This document shows positions 55,456 through 63,174 of a stretch of DNA of 64,000 nt, piece by piece. Position 1 is the first letter of the stretch. Each line of letters starts with the position of its first letter. Source of the DNA: Candidatus Borrarchaeum weybense (GTDB lineage Archaea > Asgardarchaeota > Sifarchaeia > Borrarchaeales > Borrarchaeaceae); contig JAHQJS010000008.1 of NCBI GenBank assembly GCA_019057385.1, forward strand, positions 62,001 through 126,000. The letters are read 5' to 3'. A program made the position numbers and the translations under genes. Below the pieces are notes generated by a model, which was given only the letters and a program-made list of their open reading frames with translations, was not told the DNA's origin and searched no databases.

Positions 55456-55955
55456 CGTGATCGACTTCTACATATCTTTTACTACATTTCATTATTAAAA
55501 CTCCAACAAAATTTAATGAGGTCATTGCACTTTATCGTGCAAGGCATTGAGTTCAGATTAATAAAATCGATATGAGAAATAACCCAGTTATCAATTTCAC
55601 AAGATTAGGGGTTTATAACTTTGATCCCTGCTTGCATATTTGAACTGGAAATATCTGAAGTTAAGTGTTCTTTCAAAGGAGGGATAGGTTGCTTCAGAGA
55701 TTACTTAATGTAGTAATCGTAATAGATTAACAAAAAGATAATAAGTTTTAGTTCGCATATTAATGTTGAATGAAGAGACGACGGTATCCTGATGCGAGAA
55801 GCGATGATGAATAGGTAGAACTGATAAAAATCAAATATTTTGTTGATTCATTCAATGCAAAAATCTTTATGATGAAAAGGCATTTGTAAGACGCAGTATG
55901 CGGATGATTGAGAGTTAAGTGCTGATTTAAACTTCCATTGAAATCTGTTCTACCT
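55456..55955. other. Intergenic region, 500 bp
   Basis: No protein gene supported. Two ATGATGA/CTGA patterns occur: ATGATGA 55804-55810 with CTGA at 55821-55824, and ATGATGA 55869-55875 with GATGATT at 55903 and CTGA at 55922. They recall box C/D sRNAs but terminal stems and complete C'/D' boxes are not convincing. The right edge holds the 3' end of the downstream methyltransferase. Confidence 0.4.
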
Positions 55956-56669
55956 TCATTTTTCAAGATAAGCAAAGAAGTTTTCTTTCCCACCTTTTCC
56001 TCCCAATTTTTCAAGCTGAACAATCTTCAATTGCGTCATTTTGATGAGTTCCTTAAGTTCTTTGAAGCGAAACAGATGATAAAATCTATATACTTCATAT
56101 CGTTTGTCACTTGTTCTCCATCTCCTATAGATATCCCCAAATTCTTTTTGTCCTTTACCAAATATTCGCTTTAAAAACTCCTTTATAGCATACTTTAGAA
56201 ACCTTCTCTGCCATAATCTCCAGACAGTAAGAATAACCTTTCCTTCTTCCTTTAAGACACGATCAGTTTCTTCAAGGGTCTTCTGGCGCTCACCATGCGA
56301 GGGGAGATGATGAAGTACAGCGACAAGCAAAACAATGTCAAAGGCTGAATTTTTGAATGGAAGGTACGCCGAATCGCTAACTATGAAATCTGGTTTTCTT
56401 TTCATGTGTGGAGTAGTTTTTGCGTTAGCAATTTGAATTAAATTCCTTGAAATATCAATTCCATAAGTGTAAAAGCCTTCTTCATTCAACCAAAATACAT
56501 GCCTTCCATTACCACATCCTACATCAAGTAATTTGCATCCTTGTTTTTCGAGAAGATTGGCGATTTTAAAAAATTCTTGAACTACATGCCATGGTTTCTT
56601 TCGAACTCTTTCATAATCATAAGCAATCGTGTCATATGCGTCCTTTATCTCCTTTTTAAGAGTGCTCAC
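55956..56669 (-). CDS. Trm9/UbiE-type SAM methyltransferase
   Basis: 237 residues: N-terminal AYDTIAYDYERVRKKPWHVV, motif I LLDVGCGNGRHVFWL, YGIDISRNLIQIAN, VSDSAYLPFKNSAFDIVLLVAVLHHLPS and post-motif GDIYRRWRTSDKRYEVYRFYHLF. The RYxRYYHLF-like tail recalls Trm9/ABH8 tRNA wobble-uridine methyltransferases, so a tRNA target is plausible but unproven. Followed on the same strand by the methyltransferase and membrane protein upstream (56698-59735), perhaps one unit. Confidence 0.8.
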   Translation of the reverse strand: MSTLKKEIKDAYDTIAYDYERVRKKPWHVVQEFFKIANLLEKQGCKLLDVGCGNGRHVFWLNEEGFYTYGIDISRNLIQIANAKTTPHMKRKPDFIVSDSAYLPFKNSAFDIVLLVAVLHHLPSHGERQKTLEETDRVLKEEGKVILTVWRLWQRRFLKYAIKEFLKRIFGKGQKEFGDIYRRWRTSDKRYEVYRFYHLFRFKELKELIKMTQLKIVQLEKLGGKGGKENFFAYLEK

Positions 56670-56697
56670 AGAATTAACTTCCTTTTAAATTAAGAGT

Positions 56698-57543
56698 TTA
56701 ATGTTTTGCGTCACATTCCAGCACTATACTCCACGTATAACGTCTAAAATAGGTTTTATCAACGATTGCATCTAGTAGTTTGTATATCTTGAAGATAAAT
56801 GGATGTTTGTCAAGCAAACCTGCAAGCGGGTAGACATCGAGTGCGCTCCCTTCAATGTTGTTTATTTGTAAATCGGCTAATTTTAAGAGAGATGTAAGTT
56901 CTGAAATCGAAAAGATTTTGGTGTGATGTATATGACCTTCTTGAACAAGATATTTTTCTGCCTTGCTAAGTTCTCTTTCTCGACATCTTGAGGACATTAT
57001 TTTTACATTTTTTTGGAGTCTAAGAAATCTAAATAAAGAAGAAAAAGCTGACATAATACTTGAGATCATATTTTGACCGTTTGGTGTTGTTATCACAGCT
57101 TTTCCTTTTAAAATTCGTTTAATTTCCCAAATTGCACTTTCAGGATGTGGCAGATGTTCAATTACTTCAGATAGAAGAATTCTATCAAAGATATTCTCTT
57201 TGAATGGAAGATTTTGTGCATCGGCAACTATTAAACTAGCTTTGTTTCTATTATTTTCTACTATAGGTATCATTCTTTGAAGATGCGTAAGAGCTAAATC
57301 CATACAAACAAGCTGAATATTCGAAAACTTCGGTAAGACTGATAAAAGCGGCGATTTTCCGCTGCCTATATCCAAGATTAAATTTCCGTCTTCTATTTCC
57401 AATAATTTTAAAGAATTTTTTCGTAATTTATTCCATAGCCACTCAATTGACTGAGATTTTACTCGTTTTTTTTCTTTAGCGTCAGCCCTTGCGATGAGTT
57501 CATAGAATTTTCGCATGTTTTTTGCTCTATCTTTATTTCGCAT
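56698..57543 (-). CDS. Class I SAM-dependent methyltransferase
   Basis: About 281 residues: motif I LILDIGSGKSPLLSVL, VCMDLALTHLQRMIPI, VADAQNLPFKENIFDRILLSEVIEHLPHPESAIWEIKRIL and the C-terminal segment with KYLVQEGHIHHTKIFSISEL, typical of methyltransferases acting on lipid- or sugar-linked substrates. ATG 57543 has GAGGG ten bases upstream; TTG 57615 would add 24 residues. It lies between the membrane protein and the Trm9-like gene. Confidence 0.8.
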   Translation of the reverse strand: MRNKDRAKNMRKFYELIARADAKEKKRVKSQSIEWLWNKLRKNSLKLLEIEDGNLILDIGSGKSPLLSVLPKFSNIQLVCMDLALTHLQRMIPIVENNRNKASLIVADAQNLPFKENIFDRILLSEVIEHLPHPESAIWEIKRILKGKAVITTPNGQNMISSIMSAFSSLFRFLRLQKNVKIMSSRCRERELSKAEKYLVQEGHIHHTKIFSISELTSLLKLADLQINNIEGSALDVYPLAGLLDKHPFIFKIYKLLDAIVDKTYFRRYTWSIVLECDAKH

Positions 57544-57656
57544 GCAGTTTAATCCCTCTGCGAATTCGTTGTCCTGCCAATTCACTGATTTTTTGGTTGA
57601 TAATTGTATACTCAATATTTCATGAATAGACCTTTTTCGGATCCTTATAGCAATCT

Positions 57657-59735
57657 TTAGTCAGTTACAGCGTAAATACGCACTTCATCTTTTTCGTAAA
57701 TTAATTTTAGAAAGGGTGAACTGTTATAACGAGTATAAGTACCCTCATAATGATCTGAAATGACAAAGTAACCAATATCATATTTTTTCAAAAGTGTCAG
57801 TGTATCAAATGTATGTAGGTTGCTTAAAATAGTGTTTCTGTCACTAATATGTTGAGATATTCCTCTTTGAGATTCTATGTCGCTGATTAGTGGAAGCATA
57901 GGCAGTTTATGTGAATAAACAGCAATCCAAGGATTGTCATAACTTCCTGCTACTATGATACGACACCATCTTGAATCGTAATTAGAGAGCCAAATAGCTG
58001 CCCGGATTGTTGCATCAGTAGGATGACTTAAGATATGTGCTTCATCCAAGTACATCTCTTTGCTTTCAACATGAAATTGTATAGTTGAATGATAAAGGCT
58101 CACAATAAGTACAAAAATTATTGTCAATTGTACCAAAATCCTTTCATCCACTTTTAGAAACTGAAGGCCACCCACTTTTCTTTGTATAAACTTGAGAGTA
58201 TTTGGGAGGTTTCTAAAGCCGTATCCTCCAACTACACAAATCGCTAGAACGAATCCTCTGTAAAAATGGAAATAAGGAAACCCAAAGCAACTTGTTAATA
58301 TGAACAGAGGTATTATCCAACTCAATAGTAGAAGATCTTTTGTCGATCTTCGTTTAAAACTTATAAAAATGCCGTTCAACAATACAAACGTTAGCACTCC
58401 CATAATTTTCAAATAATTAGAAAGATTTTGTAAGAAAAATGCAAGATCAAACCGTAAGAAGACGAATCCTCTGTTAGTAACTCCAGATACTCGCCAATAC
58501 CCCTCTAATACATTATTAATAAGTACAATGAGTCCTCTGCTAGTCCAAAGAAGAGATATTGGGATCGCTATAAGTATCATAAGCGCTATAGCATGAAGTT
58601 CTCTGCATTTTATTGACTTTTTTTGTAGTATTAACACGAGAACATAAACACTTAAGATAATTATAATAGACATCGATAAGATAAGATGTACCAGAACTAC
58701 GCTACCAAAAAACACTCCTGCTATTATAATATGTCGTATCGATTTCTGATCAATTGCTCTGAAAAGAGAGTAAAACATGACTGCATAAAAAATGTAACCC
58801 AGAATGTTCGAATACATTCCAAATGCAAAAATAGTAAAGATCCACGGAAGAATTGCCGTAATATACGCAGTCAATAGACCTGTATATTCACCAAATTCCT
58901 TTCCTAAAATATACATCATTAGTGGAAGCATTGCAGATAGTACTGCTCCGCTATTAATAACTACGGTGAATGCACTGACCCCTAATATTATACTTAGTAG
59001 TGCGCACAAAGCATGAAACCCGATGGGATATGACAAAGGAGTTTCATTTACGATTGGCGCAAAGTTAGCTACATTTGACTTATATATCAACAATTCTGTG
59101 AGCAAAATATGCATTGTTGGATCTTCTGTTCGTGTGAGTGGTCCAATTTGAAGATAATACAAATTTGTGATAAGCCTGTAGAATATAAACAAGCAAAGAA
59201 TACCATAGAGTGGCCATAGGGACTTTTTGTGCCTTAAACTGTGCCTCAAGTAGGTCGTCCCATATCCTATAAGGATACTACCAAAAATTACAGGGATTAT
59301 TCCGTAGTAAATATCGAAAAGAAGGAATCTAGGTAGGCCTATTCCTCCAGCGTGTTTAAGGATATCCTCCAGTTGAATTAAGTCAATATTATTACCAAAA
59401 TCTGTATGTGTATTACCGATAATATAGACATCACCGCCACCCTTAGCATAATCCCTTAAAGCCTGGGTTTGACTTTTATGCAACTCTATTAACGCATCGT
59501 CTTCAATCACAATTATGTCATAATATTCCAATAATGCGGATGCAAATTCGGGAAGATCCTGCGGTTTAATGTACTCTCCATTTATATTCCATGCATTGCT
59601 TTGATAGTCTGCCATTCCAACAAAAAGAACACTTGTTTGAGCTATTGGTACTGTATAATATACACTTAGCGTAATGATGATTGCACCACATATGAGAGAG
59701 AAAAGCCTACGATCCGCAATCTTCATGTTTCTCAT
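57657..59735 (-). CDS. Large multi-pass membrane protein, GT-C-like
   Basis: 692 residues. A first membrane helix (FSLICGAIIITLSVYYTV) leads to an extracytoplasmic segment holding VIEDDALIELHKSQTQALRDYAKGG, then about ten to twelve membrane helices, and a soluble end (TIRAAIWLSNYDSRWCRIIVAGSYDN). This layout is that of GT-C glycosyltransferases or related DUF6541-like proteins. No catalytic motif can be fixed. With two methyltransferases downstream on the strand it may work on a surface glycolipid; inference only. Confidence 0.6.
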   Translation of the reverse strand: MRNMKIADRRLFSLICGAIIITLSVYYTVPIAQTSVLFVGMADYQSNAWNINGEYIKPQDLPEFASALLEYYDIIVIEDDALIELHKSQTQALRDYAKGGGDVYIIGNTHTDFGNNIDLIQLEDILKHAGGIGLPRFLLFDIYYGIIPVIFGSILIGYGTTYLRHSLRHKKSLWPLYGILCLFIFYRLITNLYYLQIGPLTRTEDPTMHILLTELLIYKSNVANFAPIVNETPLSYPIGFHALCALLSIILGVSAFTVVINSGAVLSAMLPLMMYILGKEFGEYTGLLTAYITAILPWIFTIFAFGMYSNILGYIFYAVMFYSLFRAIDQKSIRHIIIAGVFFGSVVLVHLILSMSIIIILSVYVLVLILQKKSIKCRELHAIALMILIAIPISLLWTSRGLIVLINNVLEGYWRVSGVTNRGFVFLRFDLAFFLQNLSNYLKIMGVLTFVLLNGIFISFKRRSTKDLLLLSWIIPLFILTSCFGFPYFHFYRGFVLAICVVGGYGFRNLPNTLKFIQRKVGGLQFLKVDERILVQLTIIFVLIVSLYHSTIQFHVESKEMYLDEAHILSHPTDATIRAAIWLSNYDSRWCRIIVAGSYDNPWIAVYSHKLPMLPLISDIESQRGISQHISDRNTILSNLHTFDTLTLLKKYDIGYFVISDHYEGTYTRYNSSPFLKLIYEKDEVRIYAVTD

Positions 59736-59900
59736 CCAATCACATACGAGATAAAGATTAAGTGAGCATTTTCTATTTAGATCGATAGAGTTATATGCAA
59801 AATATATTGCTTTAAAAAACCTTGTTCTATCCAGTATGCAAGAACATTCTTTAAGGGAATTATATATTTAGTGAAACTATATCCATTATACCCTTCTTAT

Positions 59901-60039
59901 GGGCGGGTGGTCTAGATGGTTATGACGCCGCGCTTACGACGCGGAGTATCCCTAAAACTGCTTTAGGGGTCCAGAAGTCGTGAGTTCGAAGGAAAGAACC
60001 GAGAAATCGCTCTTTCTGAAAATCTCATCCCGCCCACCA
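59901..60039 (+). tRNA. tRNA-Val (TAC) with two introns
   Basis: Exons 59901-59946, 59977-59990 and 60023-60039 give a 77-nt tRNA with encoded CCA. Acceptor GGGCGGG/CCCGCCC, anticodon stem CCGCG/CGCGG, loop CTTACGA, anticodon TAC. Intron 1 (59947-59976, 30 nt, between 45 and 46) contains the hairpin CCCTAAA/TTTAGGG; its bulge-helix-bulge is relaxed. Intron 2 (59991-60022, 32 nt, between 59 and 60) has a textbook motif: T stem GTGAG/CTCAT outside, central TTCG/TGAA, 3-nt bulges and an inner GAAAGA/TCTTTC helix. A TATA-like box is at about 59856. Confidence 0.9.
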
Positions 60040-60119
60040 CTCTTAAATATTTCGAAAAATCGATATAATTCATTTCTTAGTGAAAAGACTTTTACTCGCA
60101 AATCAAATTGGTGATAATT

Positions 60120-61037
60120 TTGGAGAAAACCGAAAAAATCTGGATGAATGGACACTTTGTTGACTGGGATGATGCTAAAGTTCACGTTTTAACACATGCG
60201 CTGCATTACGGCACAGGCATCTTTGAAGGGATTAGATGCTATAACACCGACAAAGGTCCAGCAATATTTCGGGCTAAAGAGCATTTCCAGCGATTTTTAA
60301 ACAGTGCAAAACTTTGCCTTATGGATATCGAGTATTCTGTTGATGAGTTCATAGGTATTGCAAAACAGTTATTGAAGATTAACAAATTAAATGAAGCTTA
60401 CATTCGACCTTGTGCATTTTATGGCTATGGTGAGATAGGGATAAAGGCATTAAATAACCCCATAGATATCGCAATGGCATGTTTTCCATTTGGGACGTAT
60501 TTAGGGGAAGAAGCTCTTAAAAAAGGCGTTAGGTGTAAAATGTCCTCGTGGGTAAGAATTGATTCAAGAATGGCACCACCATTAGCTAAAGCGGCAGCGA
60601 ATTATCTAAATTCATTCTTTGCTAAGCGTGAGGCAATTGAATGTGGATATGATGACGCGATTTTATTAAATTCTAATGGATATGTTTCAGAAGGACCTGG
60701 TGCAAATCTCTTTATCGTCAAAGATAATAAAGTTATGACTCCACCCCCTTCTGCAGGTGCATTGAGGGGCATTACTGCAGATGCCGTCATGCAAATAAGC
60801 AAAGATTTAGGATTTGAGGTAGTTTCGCAGCAAAATATCGTCCGAGAAGATTTATTCTTAGCAGATGAAGCCTTCTTTACAGGCACAGCTGTTGAGGTTA
60901 CTCCTATCCGGGAAATCGATAAGAGAGTTATTGGATCTGGAAAAAGGGGTCCAATGACCGAAAAGATACAAAGAGCATTCTTTGATACTGTTAAAGGCAA
61001 ACTTGAGAAATATCTTGATTGGCTGGTTTTTGTCTAA
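60120..61037 (+). CDS. ilvE: Branched-chain amino acid aminotransferase
   Basis: About 305 residues of fold-type IV PLP enzymes: KIWMNGHFVDWDDAKVHVLTHALHYGTGIFEGIRCY, the Lys in LAKAAANYLNSFFAKREAIE, EGPGANLFIVKDNKVMTPP, LRGITADAVMQI and the C-terminal DEAFFTGTAVEVTPIREID. It transfers amino groups to keto acids of Leu, Ile and Val. TTG 60120 is chosen, four bases after GGTGAT (60110-60115); TTG 60108 lies upstream of it. It follows the tRNA-Val gene directly. Confidence 0.95.
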   Translation: MEKTEKIWMNGHFVDWDDAKVHVLTHALHYGTGIFEGIRCYNTDKGPAIFRAKEHFQRFLNSAKLCLMDIEYSVDEFIGIAKQLLKINKLNEAYIRPCAFYGYGEIGIKALNNPIDIAMACFPFGTYLGEEALKKGVRCKMSSWVRIDSRMAPPLAKAAANYLNSFFAKREAIECGYDDAILLNSNGYVSEGPGANLFIVKDNKVMTPPPSAGALRGITADAVMQISKDLGFEVVSQQNIVREDLFLADEAFFTGTAVEVTPIREIDKRVIGSGKRGPMTEKIQRAFFDTVKGKLEKYLDWLVFV

Positions 61038-61220
61038 CATATATTCTTAGCTTTCCTATCAGTCAAGTTTCTCTCTGCTACATGTCTTTCGGCTTCTTTC
61101 ACTCAAGAGTCCAAAGGCTCTTTTTAATAAGTTTAGTTAATTAATCTGCATTTACCATTAACTTTATTTTGACAGGGAGTAATACTCTTGATATATTCCT
61201 TTACTTTGGAGGATTATGAT

Positions 61221-61430
61221 ATGGATATAGATAAAGCGTTAAGACTCTTACGAGAGGTTCAACAATTAGAGAAAGAGGCTGTAGAGCGTTATACAGACCA
61301 TATATCGAAGATCGAGAACCCTGAGATCAACTCTATGTTAGAGGGCTTTAAAAGAAGCGAAGAACGGCATTATGCAGAATTGACAGAAAAAATTGAAGAA
61401 CTAAAAGAGAAATACGATATTGAGGATTAG
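61221..61430 (+). CDS. Short ferritin-like protein, half domain 1
   Basis: 69 residues, two helices: LRLLREVQQLEKEAVERYTDHI and INSMLEGFKRSEERHYAELTEKIEEL. The Glu of the first helix and ERH (ExxH-like) of the second form half of a di-metal site, as in EncFtn-type ferritins, which dimerise to complete it. GGAGG at 61208-61212 sets ATG 61221. It is followed after 11 bases by a second such gene, so they likely form a heteromer. Role in iron or oxygen defence is inferred. Confidence 0.72.
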   Translation: MDIDKALRLLREVQQLEKEAVERYTDHISKIENPEINSMLEGFKRSEERHYAELTEKIEELKEKYDIED

Positions 61431-61441
61431 GAGGTCGGCTT

Positions 61442-61789
61442 ATGTTTAAAAATATTAAAGAGTTACTGAAAGACGATTTGGAATTCGAAAGGCGTGCTGT
61501 ACAAATTTACAAGGATTACGGATTAGAGATCGAAGACGAAGATGCTCGAAAAATGCTGCTGACTTTCAGAAAAGATGAAATGGGGCATATGAGGGCTATC
61601 GAGAACAAACTTACAAAGATTCGTACTGAAAAGCTAAACGTCGCATTCTATTGTCCTAGATGCGGTTGGACATTGGTGTATGGTTGCAATCCAAAGACAG
61701 GCCAGGTCATAAAATGTCCCGCTTGTCATGCGCAGATTAAGTTATTTATTAATGAAGATGGAGAATACGCTGTAGAAGAGGTATTTTAA
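61442..61789 (+). CDS. Ferritin-like half domain 2 with zinc ribbon
   Basis: 115 residues. The first half, LLKDDLEFERRAVQIYKDYG and FRKDEMGHMRAIENKL, carries Glu and ExxH like its neighbour. The second half is a Cys4 zinc ribbon, YCPRCGWTLVYGCNPKTGQVIKCPACHAQI. This is reminiscent of rubrerythrin split into a ferritin-like part and a rubredoxin-like part, though the ribbon spacing is not rubredoxin's. GGAGGT precedes the ATG. It ends convergently with RuBisCO. Confidence 0.72.
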   Translation: MFKNIKELLKDDLEFERRAVQIYKDYGLEIEDEDARKMLLTFRKDEMGHMRAIENKLTKIRTEKLNVAFYCPRCGWTLVYGCNPKTGQVIKCPACHAQIKLFINEDGEYAVEEVF

Positions 61790-61796
61790 GCCCATA

Positions 61797-61815
61797 GAGG
61801 GGCATAACCCCCCTC
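61797..61815. terminator. Putative hairpin between convergent genes
   Basis: The inverted repeat GAGGGG (61797-61802) and CCCCTC (61810-61815) with a 7-base loop sits between the stop of the ferritin-like operon (61789) and the stop of RuBisCO (61828). It could act on both strands. Archaeal termination usually depends on T-tracts, and none is obvious here, so the role is uncertain. Confidence 0.35.
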
Positions 61816-61827
61816 AAAGATTTAACA

Positions 61828-63087
61828 TTATTTTGGGTGCAAGTAGCCCCATTTATCTAATGCTGCTTTTAGTTCTATATTTTTTGCCGCCATCTCATCT
61901 AACGACATATTCTCTAAATGTGCATCTATGGCTTGTCTAACAGCTTTTGCACCAGCTTGTGCGCCCATTGGATGTCCCAAAACTCCGCCCCCTACTTGAA
62001 TAACCAAATTGGATCCGAATCTTTTTAAAATCTCTGGCAGAAGACCTGGATGCAGTCCTCCAGAGGACACGGGGAAAGTTTGTTTTATATGATACCAGTC
62101 ATTTCTGAGAAATTCATTAATTTTCGTAACTTCCCCTTCAGGTCCCTCTAATTTTCCAACAACAGTGCCCGTGTGAATTTGATCAACACCGATTAATCGC
62201 GCAGTTTTTGCCAAAGCAAACATTGAGATACCATGTTGAGGATTTCTTGTAAATGTAGCATGCATTGCTCTATGGGCGTGTATTGCCAGTTTTAAATCTT
62301 CACAAACCTCTCGCAAGGTCTGTAAAGCAGCCCAGCCTGTCGTAACTATGTCAATCATTACATACTCCCAGTTCAAATCAGCAACAAATCGCGCTCTTTT
62401 TTTCATTTCTTCCGTTTCTGCAGTGATATTTATTAGATAGCTTCTTCGTTCACCAATTTCTGCTTCCACTTTCTCTCTCATTTTTTGAGCGTATTCGACT
62501 CTCTTCTCAAATTTGTTGAAGGGTAAGGATGAAAGATTTTCATCATCTTTTAGAAGATCGATACCGCCAGTCCAGATCTCATATGCAACTTGAGCTTGTT
62601 CTTCCGCTGAGAAACCGATCTTTGGTTTAGGGACTGTAGCCAAAATTGGTCTTTCATCGACCTTTAACAACTTCCGAATTCCTTGAATACCATACTGCGG
62701 ACCTTTGAAATTTCTTACATATTCCTCAGGAGGTTCATAATCTATTAATCTGAGATTCTTGACAGCTTTCATTCCGAAAATGTTGCCAGCAATTCCAGAT
62801 AGCAACTGAGGCACATTATTTGGCTCCCATAAGTCGAGAGGATAAGCAATCTTTATTATATTCCCATCCCGCTCGTACATTTTAGCCTTTAGGGATTTTA
62901 TTCTATACGGCAGTTCAGCAAGCGTAGTCCATGTTCCGACACTGCTTTCGGAGGCAACACGCCCGGCCACTTCCTCAAATGACATCCCTTTAGCAGGTTC
63001 TACATAAAAAGTGACAATTAAATCTGTCTTAGATGGTCTATAATCATAATCTACAAATTCAAGGTACCACTCAATTTTTTCAGGCAT
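61828..63087 (-). CDS. rbcL: RuBisCO large subunit, form III
   Basis: About 419 residues. Catalytic and carbamylated lysines are in TVPKPKIGFSAEEQ and GGIDLLKDDENLSS; loop 6 is GVDQIHTGTVVGKLEGPEG; the phosphate-binding segment is VQVGGGVLGHPMGAQAGAKA. In archaea form III works in AMP salvage, fixing CO2 onto ribulose-1,5-bisphosphate. ATG 63087 has GGTGAG four bases upstream; an earlier in-frame ATG (63108) lacks a site. It is divergent from ribose-1,5-bisphosphate isomerase, its pathway partner, with an 87-base shared promoter region. Confidence 0.95.
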   Translation of the reverse strand: MPEKIEWYLEFVDYDYRPSKTDLIVTFYVEPAKGMSFEEVAGRVASESSVGTWTTLAELPYRIKSLKAKMYERDGNIIKIAYPLDLWEPNNVPQLLSGIAGNIFGMKAVKNLRLIDYEPPEEYVRNFKGPQYGIQGIRKLLKVDERPILATVPKPKIGFSAEEQAQVAYEIWTGGIDLLKDDENLSSLPFNKFEKRVEYAQKMREKVEAEIGERRSYLINITAETEEMKKRARFVADLNWEYVMIDIVTTGWAALQTLREVCEDLKLAIHAHRAMHATFTRNPQHGISMFALAKTARLIGVDQIHTGTVVGKLEGPEGEVTKINEFLRNDWYHIKQTFPVSSGGLHPGLLPEILKRFGSNLVIQVGGGVLGHPMGAQAGAKAVRQAIDAHLENMSLDEMAAKNIELKAALDKWGYLHPK

Positions 63088-63174
63088 TTTTCTCACCTTC
63101 AAATGCAAGAACTATTTCATCTTTGACAAAGTAGTAATATATTATTTATGAAGAATACACATTGAGGGAATACT

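Noticed and set aside
55760..56023. 87-residue minus-strand frame
   Set aside because: Overlaps the 3' end of the methyltransferase in another frame and has no protein-like pattern.
59952..60185. Minus-strand frame across tRNA-Val and the start of ilvE
   Set aside because: It is antisense to a well-folded tRNA gene and the aminotransferase start.
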